Assembly: GCA_002309015.1 (NCBI GenBank) | Contig: DBWM01000024.1 | Span: forward strand, 18,969 to 25,841 | From: Myxococcales bacterium UBA1238 | Lineage (GTDB): Bacteria; Myxococcota_A; Bradymonadia; UBA7976; UBA1532 | Reading direction: 5' to 3' | Length of the DNA: 6,873 nt | Part shown: in pieces, positions 1 to 5,611 of the stretch | Layout of the letters: each line of letters starts with the position of its first letter | How positions within the stretch are numbered: the stretch's first letter is position 1 | Notes under the pieces: generated by a model | Database searches by the model: none | What the model saw: the letters and a program-made list of their open reading frames with translations, nothing else | What the model was told of the DNA's origin: nothing | Translations under genes and position numbers: made by a program

Positions 1-306
1 CATCCCGACTCACAGGATGCGCAATGACCGCTGCCTTCGGGGCCTTCACTGGGGGTACCGTGAACGCTGCAGGATGTTTCCTGATCGCAGTTCGGGCCAA
101 ACCATCCCGACTCACAGGATGCGCAATGCCCGTTGCCTTCGGGGCCTTCACTGGGGGTTCCATGACCGCTGCAGATCACTTCCTGATCGCAGTCCAGGCC
201 AGACCATCCCGGCTCGCAGGAGGCGCATTGACCGTCACCGCTTTGGCCTTCGTTGCAAACGCCGTGTGCGCAGCTGCAAGGCTCGCAGGATTTGCCAAAT
301 TGCCCA
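1..306 (-). repeat. 102-bp tandem repeats encoding 34-residue EGF-like units
   Basis: Units begin at 1, 103 and 205, an exact 102-bp period (34 codons, in frame). Units 1-102 and 103-204 differ at 13 of 102 bases by eye (about 87% identical). The third unit is more diverged. Each encodes a cysteine module of the type C..HGTPSEGPEG.GHC..C.SGW.G..CDQ. The array probably continues beyond the left edge. Confidence 0.85.
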
Positions 307-1613
307 TCGGCGCAGGCGTAATCCATGAGGCAACGCACCGAGAAAAAGGAATCCTCACCAATATTGAGGGCCCTCAGGTAATGCTGGCCGTCCCCCAGAT
401 AGAGTTCAGTGATCTCATGACCACCGAAGAGGGATCTCTCCGTCGAGGTCCAGAAGATGGCTTGTGAACCGTAACTGTCGGACGTTCCGATGTTATAGTA
501 GAGCTGATTCCAGCCGGCCGGCATCGCGCCAAAGCCAAACTCATCCTTGCCCTGATCGGGGAGATATTTCCAAAGGGAGGATTGGGCGATCAGCGCCTGG
601 AACGCAGAATCGCTCGTCCGGAATCGCTCCACGTAGTCGAGGAGCTGCTGAAACTCCAGCTGTGAGGGCAAATGCCAGCCTGCGGGACAAAAATCTTTAT
701 CTGAGGCGGTCGCGTAGTCGTAGCGCAGTCCGTAGATTTGATCCTGCTCGGGCGAGGCGGTGTCATCCTCAAAGCCTACGTGGAAGTTCTGGCCCACGTT
801 GCGGCGGAAGTTTTCGGCCATCCAGGTCTGATCGCCAATCCTGACTACCTGATAGATCTGCCCGTCGCGCGCATCGGTGATCTGGCAGTCCGAGGCGTTC
901 GCCTGATCATATTGCCCGCCCGGTCGCGTGCAGATCGCGCAGGTTGCCCCAAAACCGCCGTTTTTGCAGGTATCGCAGTTGACGCCGTCAAAAAGCGCTT
1001 CGCAGCTGCCCTCAACGCATTGGCCGTTACCGGTTATACCGAGGCTCGTTTCACCGTGAACGCAGGTGACATTGTTGCTTTCGCAGTTCTCACCAAAATA
1101 GTTCGTTTCGCAGGATTTGCATTTGCCGCTGCCGCTCGGGCCGTCATCGCAGAGGCCATGCTGACATTCACAGGGCTTGCATTCGGATCCAAATGTGTTG
1201 GCCGGACAGACGACAGCATCGGGGTCGATCACAGCATCTGGATCGACCACCGCATCGGGGTCGATCACAGCATCTGGATCGACCACCGCATCGGGGTCGA
1301 TGACAGCATCGGGATCGACCACAGCGTCGGGATCGACCACAGCATCGGGATCGACCACAGCATCAGGATCAGTCACAGCGTCGGGATCGACGACAGCATC
1401 GGGTTCAACCGCCGAATCATGGTCGACCGATGTATCTGCGGAAGAGGCCGCGTCGGAATCGATGGCCGCATCTGCGGAAGAGGCATCGGAGGAAGGAGCA
1501 GCGTCGGATATGGGATCCTCTCCCGAATCGTCACAGCCCAGAGCCAGGAGCGCCGTGAAGAGGAAGAGAGGCAAAGGGGCATCGGAGCGCCGCTTGTGGA
1601 AGGAATGATTCAT
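1..1613 (-). CDS. FISUMP/EGF-like modular lipoprotein (3'-truncated by window edge)
   Basis: This is a predicted exported lipoprotein of unknown function; 537 complete codons are visible and the frame is open at base 1. The N-terminus has KRR, a hydrophobic stretch (about 13-26) and an ALGC lipobox-like site with Cys27, followed by Asp-Asp. Residues 28-68 are Asp/Ala/Ser-rich. Residues 69-134 are eleven 6-residue repeats of the type VDPDAV. EGF-like cysteine modules fill about 136-228. One FISUMP (Fib_succ_major) domain spans about 249-430, with motifs IGDQTWMAEN, CPAGWHLPS, FWTST and SVRCL; Cys309 and Cys428 are probably a disulfide pair. A second EGF-like array runs from 433 to the edge. 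The start at 1613 has GGAGAG four bases upstream; an in-frame ATG at 1625 is possible but leaves no comparable site. The Ala at -3 of the lipobox is atypical. The gene lies 50 bases downstream of its paralogue, probably in the same transcript. Family membership is confident, function is not. Confidence 0.9.
   Translation of the reverse strand, partial: MNHSFHKRRSDAPLPLFLFTALLALGCDDSGEDPISDAAPSSDASSADAAIDSDAASSADTSVDHDSAVEPDAVVDPDAVTDPDAVVDPDAVVDPDAVVDPDAVIDPDAVVDPDAVIDPDAVVDPDAVIDPDAVVCPANTFGSECKPCECQHGLCDDGPSGSGKCKSCETNYFGENCESNNVTCVHGETSLGITGNGQCVEGSCEALFDGVNCDTCKNGGFGATCAICTRPGGQYDQANASDCQITDARDGQIYQVVRIGDQTWMAENFRRNVGQNFHVGFEDDTASPEQDQIYGLRYDYATASDKDFCPAGWHLPSQLEFQQLLDYVERFRTSDSAFQALIAQSSLWKYLPDQGKDEFGFGAMPAGWNQLYYNIGTSDSYGSQAIFWTSTERSLFGGHEITELYLGDGQHYLRALNIGEDSFFSVRCLMDYACADGQFGKSCEPCSCAHGVCNEGQSGDGQCASCEPGWSGLDCDQEVICSGHGTPSEGPEGNGHCASCESGWFGPNCDQETSCSVHGTPSEGPEGSGHCASCESG
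1212..1409 (-). repeat. 18-bp tandem repeat: eleven hexapeptides of the type [VIT][DE]PDAV
   Basis: Eleven consecutive 18-bp units encode residues 69-134 of the downstream lipoprotein, directly after the Asp/Ala/Ser-rich segment and before the first cysteine module. Two adjacent 36-bp copies (1216-1251 and 1252-1287) are identical base for base, so recent slippage of a two-unit block is likely. All steps are multiples of three, so length changes would keep the frame. The protein segment is probably an extended acidic stalk between lipid anchor and folded modules. Confidence 0.9.
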
Positions 1614-1617
1614 GAAT

Positions 1618-1623
1618 CTCTCC
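1618..1623 (-). promoter_or_regulatory. Ribosome binding site GGAGAG for the lipoprotein starting at 1613
   Basis: GGAGAG lies four bases before the ATG at 1613 and overlaps the alternative in-frame ATG at 1625. It favours 1613 as the start. It lies inside the 50-base gap (1614-1663) between the two lipoprotein genes. I see no convincing promoter or terminator in that gap, which supports co-transcription. Confidence 0.6.
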
Positions 1624-1663
1624 ATGCAAAGGGCTTTTCAAGCTGTTTCAGTGGGTGAGAGCG

Positions 1664-4600
1664 CTATCGTTGGATACATCGAATGGCAATATAGTCTTCT
1701 GTGAGGTTATAACCCTTGGTTTTTAAATCGTCACCTTCCAGCACGTATGCCCAAACCGAGTTGTGGTTCCCGGTCCCGGTCGATGTCCAGAAGACGGAGG
1801 ATCTGCCGAAACCTATAAATCTACTCATTTCTTGGTTCGCTTTATAGGTCCCCGACGGAAGCGCATTAAAACCAAATTCATTGACGCCTTGCTCTGAGGC
1901 GGTGGTCCATTTTTTGGTCCGTGCGATGAGGGCCAAAAAGTCGCTTTCGTTCTCCGTCTTGTTTTGACTCACATATTCCTGGAGTGTTGCAAAAGCGGTG
2001 CGCGAGGGAAGCGTCCAGCCCGGGGGACAAAGGTTCCCGTTCCTGATAGACTCGCCCTTATAGAGCAAACCATAGATGGCATCATTGCTGCGCTCGTCAT
2101 TCACATGAACATAATCCCCTTCCTGCTTGTATCGAAGATTCTCGGCCATCCAGATTTGATTGCCGATTCTGATCTTCTTGTAGATCTTGTGATCCCTTGG
2201 ATCCTCGAAGGTTTCGTAGTCTTCTGTGCAGTCGGGGCCGTAATGCTCCAGACAGGTTTCACGTTCGACTTGCGGTTCGGTGGATTCGCCCTGGAGGCAA
2301 CGGACAGATTGGGCTACATCATAGTCCGATCGGATAGAGACTGTGGCGCTGCCCGTCTGCTGGGAAGATTGCCCGTTGAGTGTGAGGATATAGAGAGCGT
2401 TTCTTGAAGTTGTGGAGGTCCAGAATCTGGCTTCTTCGCCTGTTTCGCGATATTTGTGACTCCGAAGGTAATAGTAACCTGCAGGGAGCGCTCTAAAACC
2501 AAATTCATCGGTTCCCTGTCTGTTGAAATACTTCCATTCGCCAGAATCGGCGATCAGGTTCAGGAAGTTGTTCTCACTCATCGATCGGTTTTGATCGATG
2601 TAGTTCGTGAGTGTTTCAAATTCCGCTTTTGAAGGGATATGCCAGCCAGGGGGGCAAAGGGCTGTTTCGAGGACGGTGTCGTCGTCATAGAGCAAGCCGA
2701 AGACTGCGTCGTTCGCGGCATCGCCGTAGGAGTGATAATACGAGACCCTGTCTTTGAAATGGAGGTTCTCAGCCATCCAGGTCTGATCACCGATTTGGAC
2801 TGTCCTGTAGACGGAATGATCTCTGGGATCCTCGAACAGGCCATATTCACTTGTGCAGCTCGGTCCATAATACATATCGCTGCAGAAATCGCAGTTGGGG
2901 ATTGCCCAACCTGAAGTCAGGCATGCGAAGCAAGTGCCATTGCCGGTGAGCCTGTCGTTGCAGATGCCGTGCTCCGTATTGCAGGTGCAGGGTTCACAGT
3001 TGGGGCCGAAATGATTGGCGTCGCAGGGTTCGGTGCAGGTTCCGGTGCCGTCGAGACCGTCATCGCAGCTGCCGTTCTGGCAGGTGCAGAGTTTACATTG
3101 CTTGCCAAAGCGATCGGCCGGGCATTCGTAATCCTTCAGGCAGCGCACAGCACCGGTCAGGGAGTAATGGAGTGTATAGGGCTCTAAATTGCGCGGGTTG
3201 ATGAATTTCGCTTGAGTATAATTGATATGGACCAGTGTGTTGTCTGCGGTCCAGTAAAACGCTGCAGGCGTATCCGGATCTTTCGGAAACATCTGATACT
3301 GCGCGGTCAACAGATCGTAGCTGCCTGAATAGAGCGCTCCAAAACCCGATTCGTTGGTCCCAAAAGGTTCTTCGCTGTTGTATCGGGTACAGGATTTGTC
3401 CAGGATCGTTTCAGTGTGATTCCACGCTGTAATCGAGATAAACGGTTCCAGAGTCGCATCAAAGAGCGTGGACCATTCTTCCTCTGAGGGCAGATGCCAG
3501 CCTTCGGGGCAAAAATCTTCGGCATTCACTGCGTAAGAATCGTACAGCAGACCGTATTTCGGGTCGTTCGCAGAGCTGCCGTTGACATAAGAGGATCCGT
3601 CGGGGAGTTTGCGGCGGTAGTTTTCAGCCATCCAGGTCTGATCGCCGATTTGAACGATCTGGTAGGTCTCGGTTTGCCCGTCGCGCTTTTCGGTCAGCGA
3701 GCAGTGGGAGGCTTCTGCATTGAGGACGCCGAAGGGTCGGGTACAGGCCTGGCAGGCTTCCGTTGCGCATTGGTTGCAGTTAACCCCAGCCCAGCCATCT
3801 TGGCAGCTGTCGGGGAGGCATTTGCCATCGCCGTGGATCCCCGAATGGGGGGTACCGTAGACGCAGGAGATCTCCTGATCGCAGTTTTCACCAAAATCGT
3901 TTGCGCTGTTGCACGAGATGCATCGGCCATCGCCGTTGATGCCGCCATTGGTCAGACCGTTGACGCAGGTCTTCTGCTGGTCGCAGTTTTCACCAAAATA
4001 GTTCGCATCGTTGCAGAAGCTGCATTTGCCATCGCCGTTGATCCCGCCCTTGGGCAGGCCGTGAACGCAGGAAACCGGCCTGCAGTATTCGCCGAAATAA
4101 TGGGCATCGTCGCATTTGGAGCATTTGCCGTTGCCGGCGATCCCTTCGTTGGCTGTACCGTGCTCGCAGTCGACCGCCTGATCGCAATATTCACCATAGT
4201 AGCCCGATTCGCATTCGGTGCATTTGCCGTTGCCCCCGGGTCCGGCAAAGCAAACGCCGTGATCGCATTCGCAGGGCTTGCAGTCGGAGCCGTATGTGTT
4301 TTCAGGACAACCGGTGGCACCGTCGGTAGAGGCGTCGGTATCGGTGGAGGCATCGCTTTCGGCATCGATGTCGGTCGAGGCATCACCAGAGGCGTCGGTC
4401 TCCGTCGAGGCGTCGGTAGAGGCGTCGGTATCGGTAGATGCGTCGGTGGAGGCGTCGGTCTCCGTAGAGGCATCGAGGGTCGCGTCGCTGTCCGTAGAGG
4501 CATCGCTTTCAGCGTCGCTGTCGGTGGAGGCGTCGGCGTTGGCATCGGTCGATGCGTCAGAAGATTCGGCGTCCGAAGATTCGGCGGCATCCTGGGGCAG

Positions 4601-4732
4601 GGTAGCGTCACCGATTGGGGCGTCATCCGCATCGTCGCAGCCTGGTGCAAACAGGAAGGCCGCAAGCAGGAAGGAGAGGGAAAGCGAGCCTGCTGCCGGG
4701 GCGCCACCTTTTTTAAAAGGGAAATGGATCAT
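1664..4732 (-). CDS. Large modular lipoprotein with three FISUMP domains and EGF-like arrays (1022 aa)
   Basis: This is a predicted exported lipoprotein; no enzymatic motif was recognised. An N-terminal KK and hydrophobic segment (about 15-30) lead to APGC with Cys32, then Asp-Asp. Residues 33-141 are an Asp/Ala/Ser/Thr stalk. EGF-like modules (about 142-334) carry the pattern C.HG...GGINGDGKC..C....FGENC, with a period near 34. FISUMP domains lie at about 349-532, 634-813 and 843-1022, and a second cysteine array at 537-626. Each FISUMP has IG(D/N)Q.WMAEN, CP.GW..PS and a final RC; the paired cysteines are 408/531, 693/812 and 902/1019. Domain 1 is more diverged, with an extra Cys448 and FYWTADN in place of FWTST. 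I chose the start at 4732, not the upstream in-frame ATG at 4828: GGAG lies six bases before it and the signal peptide then begins properly (MIHFPFKK). The likely role is adhesion or binding at the cell surface, by inference only. Confidence 0.93.
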   Translation of the reverse strand: MIHFPFKKGGAPAAGSLSLSFLLAAFLFAPGCDDADDAPIGDATLPQDAAESSDAESSDASTDANADASTDSDAESDASTDSDATLDASTETDASTDASTDTDASTDASTETDASGDASTDIDAESDASTDTDASTDGATGCPENTYGSDCKPCECDHGVCFAGPGGNGKCTECESGYYGEYCDQAVDCEHGTANEGIAGNGKCSKCDDAHYFGEYCRPVSCVHGLPKGGINGDGKCSFCNDANYFGENCDQQKTCVNGLTNGGINGDGRCISCNSANDFGENCDQEISCVYGTPHSGIHGDGKCLPDSCQDGWAGVNCNQCATEACQACTRPFGVLNAEASHCSLTEKRDGQTETYQIVQIGDQTWMAENYRRKLPDGSSYVNGSSANDPKYGLLYDSYAVNAEDFCPEGWHLPSEEEWSTLFDATLEPFISITAWNHTETILDKSCTRYNSEEPFGTNESGFGALYSGSYDLLTAQYQMFPKDPDTPAAFYWTADNTLVHINYTQAKFINPRNLEPYTLHYSLTGAVRCLKDYECPADRFGKQCKLCTCQNGSCDDGLDGTGTCTEPCDANHFGPNCEPCTCNTEHGICNDRLTGNGTCFACLTSGWAIPNCDFCSDMYYGPSCTSEYGLFEDPRDHSVYRTVQIGDQTWMAENLHFKDRVSYYHSYGDAANDAVFGLLYDDDTVLETALCPPGWHIPSKAEFETLTNYIDQNRSMSENNFLNLIADSGEWKYFNRQGTDEFGFRALPAGYYYLRSHKYRETGEEARFWTSTTSRNALYILTLNGQSSQQTGSATVSIRSDYDVAQSVRCLQGESTEPQVERETCLEHYGPDCTEDYETFEDPRDHKIYKKIRIGNQIWMAENLRYKQEGDYVHVNDERSNDAIYGLLYKGESIRNGNLCPPGWTLPSRTAFATLQEYVSQNKTENESDFLALIARTKKWTTASEQGVNEFGFNALPSGTYKANQEMSRFIGFGRSSVFWTSTGTGNHNSVWAYVLEGDDLKTKGYNLTEDYIAIRCIQR
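1667..2884 (-). repeat. Intragenic duplication: EGF stub plus FISUMP unit, two copies (about 0.6 kb each)
   Basis: Copy one (2884-2297) and copy two (2254-1667) encode the same order: a cysteine stub of the type YGP.C, then FEDPRDH, then a FISUMP domain ending in RC. FEDPRDH and WMAENL are identical in both, and both use CPPGW. The resemblance is clearer between these two copies than to the first FISUMP domain of the same protein. This suggests a later duplication of a stub-plus-domain unit. Identity was judged from the protein reading by eye, not aligned. Confidence 0.7.
4319..4558 (-). repeat. Low-complexity Asp-Ala-Ser-Thr stalk repeats
   Basis: The sequence encodes about 80 residues made of short DASTD and DASTETD-type units, with variants carrying Asn, Glu or Ile. 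Units of 12 to 18 bp recur imperfectly. This is the stalk of the large lipoprotein, lying between the lipid-anchor cysteine and the first EGF-like module. It has the same position and acidic character as the hexapeptide stalk of the neighbouring paralogue, but an unrelated repeat sequence. Confidence 0.85.
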
Positions 4733-4738
4733 CGTGCA

Positions 4739-4742
4739 CTCC
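4739..4742 (-). promoter_or_regulatory. Ribosome binding site GGAG that fixes the lipoprotein start at 4732
   Basis: GGAG sits six bases before the ATG at 4732. That start places the basic and hydrophobic signal-peptide residues at the very N-terminus. The longer reading from 4828 would put a 32-residue cysteine-containing extension ahead of the signal peptide, which is unlikely. Confidence 0.65.
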
Positions 4743-4761
4743 GCAAGATTAAACGATGTGT

Positions 4762-4790
4762 CTTTTATGAATGACTGCGAAAAAGTGCAA
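4762..4790 (-). promoter_or_regulatory. Weak possible promoter for the lipoprotein pair
   Basis: Reading leftward, TTGCAC (4790-4785) is followed after 17 bases by TAAAAG (4767-4762). These match the housekeeping -35 and -10 consensus at about three and four of six positions. A better -35-like TTGACG (4803-4798) has no partner at normal spacing. The stretch 4733-4800 is AT-rich compared with the GC-rich DNA to its right, which suits a promoter, but the motif match is poor and the promoter could use another sigma factor. Confidence 0.25.
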
Positions 4791-4828
4791 TCACAATCGT
4801 CAAGAGGAGGGCAGCAGGGCGTTTGCAA

Positions 4829-4841
4829 GGCCTGACAGGCC
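4829..4841. other. 13-base perfect palindrome GGCCTGACAGGCC
   Basis: A six-base inverted repeat flanks a single central base, about 100 bases upstream of the lipoprotein start. As RNA the loop would have to open to at least three bases, leaving only a short stem, and no T-run follows in either direction, so it is not a typical intrinsic terminator. A dimeric regulator site or chance are both possible. Confidence 0.3.
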
Positions 4842-4871
4842 GTGAATGGAAGGGGAGCCCGGCGGAGGCGC

Positions 4872-4891
4872 GGGATGGAGGGCGGGGCGGG
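4872..4891 (+). other. G-quadruplex-type motif (four G runs)
   Basis: The + strand has GGG, GGG, GGGG and GGG separated by loops of 5, 1 and 1 bases, a canonical G3+N1-7 pattern. It is on the template strand of the leftward genes, upstream of the lipoprotein pair. The pattern is visible; folding and function are not shown. Confidence 0.5.
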
Positions 4892-4900
4892 CGCGTTTGA

Positions 4901-5611
4901 TCAGCGGCGTCTGGCGTTTTGCGGGCCCGGTTTTTGGGGGATGCGGCGTGCGGATGGGGGATTCGTCGGCGTCACATCGGATCCTGCGATCCGGCGCTTT
5001 GAAGCGACGCGTCCTGCAGCTTCAGCAGAAAATCTTTGACCCATTCGCAGCGCGTCCGGCTCATGTTGGTGATCGTAAAGCGGGGCGGGTTGTACAGAAG
5101 CTCGGACATGAGCCCTGCCTCTCTGATGAATCCGGCTTTTCTGCTGAAGAGCTCGGCTCGTAATGGAGTTCAAGGCGGTATCCGGGTGACTTCGGGTCGG
5201 ACTCCAGTCTGGGGAGCAGCGACTCCGGGCGAAACGCTTTTGCAGGCTCTTCCAGGCCGTTTTTCGAGCGGTTAGAGAGGCTCCAAAGGCCGGATGCAAA
5301 TCGATGCAGAGGACAGTCGGCTTCTTCTCCGCTTTTAAGCAATAGATCGCGAAGGCGATCAGGGCAGCATTGAACAGGGAAATGATCAGGATCATGGCCA
5401 TGTCGGGCTGACCCTGTTTGAAGATCTCATCTTTGAGGGCGATATCCACCACAAGGGCGATCAGCAAACAGAGGAGCGCATAGAGGATGGCCATGAGGAT
5501 CTGGCCGCTCATGACGACGTTGATCCGGTCCATCTTGAATTCACACTGCACCCAGTCGGGCAAAGGATAGGATCTTAAAAAGGATTCGATCGAGGATTTC
5601 TCGTCTGTCAC
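4901..5611 (-). CDS. Small two-helix membrane protein, probably frameshifted near its middle
   Basis: The family was not recognised. The literal frame gives 236 residues from a GTG at 5611. Residues 1-32 are polar, about 33-58 and 70-93 are strongly hydrophobic (two membrane helices with a short loop between), and KAEKKPT follows the second, suggesting a cytoplasmic or other soluble domain after it. After about residue 110 the literal frame becomes Arg/Ser/Gln/Pro-rich and unlike a folded protein, while the other two minus frames become protein-like in turn (see the separate entry). Joining them gives a 213-residue protein ending at 4972, so the literal C-terminus is probably an artefact of two single-base losses. 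The GTG overlaps the ankyrin gene's TGA in GTGA and has AGG about six bases upstream, so the two proteins are probably translated together in similar amounts and may act together. Whether the frameshifts are real or sequencing errors cannot be told here. Confidence 0.75.
   Translation of the reverse strand: MTDEKSSIESFLRSYPLPDWVQCEFKMDRINVVMSGQILMAILYALLCLLIALVVDIALKDEIFKQGQPDMAMILIISLFNAALIAFAIYCLKAEKKPTVLCIDLHPAFGASLTARKTAWKSLQKRFARSRCSPDWSPTRSHPDTALNSITSRALQQKSRIHQRGRAHVRASVQPAPLYDHQHEPDALRMGQRFSAEAAGRVASKRRIAGSDVTPTNPPSARRIPQKPGPQNARRR
4972..5290 (-). pseudogene. Out-of-frame C-terminal half of the two-helix membrane protein
   Basis: From about 5282 to 5157 the -1 frame reads GLEEPAKAFRPESLLPRLES and then SPGYRLELHYE. 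From about 5156 to the TGA at 4974-4972 the next -1 frame reads AELFSRKAGFIREAG, LLYNPPRFTITNMS and CEWVKDFLLKLQDASL. Both look like folded protein, and the third codon position is rich in G/C in the last segment. Adding one base near 5284 and one near 5156 makes a single 214-codon frame including stop (640 bases present plus 2). No slippery heptamer was seen at either point, so programmed frameshifting is unlikely. The gene may be a decaying pseudogene, or the assembly may have lost two bases. Confidence 0.65.
5608..5611 (-). promoter_or_regulatory. GTGA stop/start overlap (translational coupling)
   Basis: The TGA of the ankyrin gene (5610-5608) and the GTG start of the membrane-protein gene (5611-5609) share bases in a GTGA overlap. 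AGG lies about six bases upstream of the GTG, inside the last ankyrin codons. Ribosomes that terminate here can restart at once. This also decides the start, since the next in-frame Met (residue 27) would leave a gap and lose the polar N-terminus. Confidence 0.75.

Larger units (their letters stand above)
4733..4971 (-). other. Intergenic region with C-rich, G-poor transcript strand
   Basis: This region runs between the inferred end of the membrane-protein gene (4972) and the lipoprotein start. On the transcript strand, 4971-4861 has about 59 C and 22 G in 111 bases. Such a C-over-G bubble is known from Rho-dependent termination regions, and no intrinsic hairpin with a T-run was found, so Rho-type termination of the upstream operon is a reasonable inference. 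The complementary (+) strand carries a four-run G motif at 4872-4891. If the upstream gene is read in its literal frame it would extend to 4901 and cover part of this region. Confidence 0.35.

Noticed and set aside
1212..1409. Direct repeats considered as a CRISPR array or iterons
   Set aside because: Units are contiguous 18-bp coding repeats with no spacers and lie in frame inside a lipoprotein gene.
1177..1608. + strand Ser/Thr/Ala-Gly repeat frame (TASGS units)
   Set aside because: Another shadow of the 18-bp repeat. The minus frame is the one with signal peptide, lipobox-like site and downstream domains.
738..1658. + strand open frame of 306 codons with an internal repeat of the DHSIGI type
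   Set aside because: The repeat is the reverse complement of the VDPDAV stalk and the rest opposes the FISUMP/EGF-like coding region. There is no independent sign of a gene.
1614..1663. Terminator or promoter between the two lipoprotein genes
   Set aside because: The gap is only 50 bases; a weak CTT/AAG inverted repeat has no T-run and no -10/-35 pair stands out.
3494..4774. Long + strand open frame (426 codons) opposite the large lipoprotein
   Set aside because: It is an antisense shadow of the stalk and EGF-like repeats, whose biased codons keep stops out of the opposite strand. The translation is Ala/Val/Gly low-complexity and the minus frame has clear domains.
4733..4828. 32-residue N-terminal extension of the large lipoprotein from ATG 4828
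   Set aside because: It would place a cysteine-containing segment before the signal peptide and has no good ribosome binding site, whereas ATG 4732 has GGAG at six bases.
4846..5163. + strand 105-codon frame across the intergenic region and the membrane-protein end
   Set aside because: It is antisense to the protein-like C-terminal frame of the membrane protein and to a G-rich skewed region, and the translation shows no recognisable motif.
5276..5300. Programmed -1 ribosomal frameshift in the membrane-protein gene
   Set aside because: No X-XXY-YYZ slippery heptamer is present, and two separate shifts would be needed in one gene.
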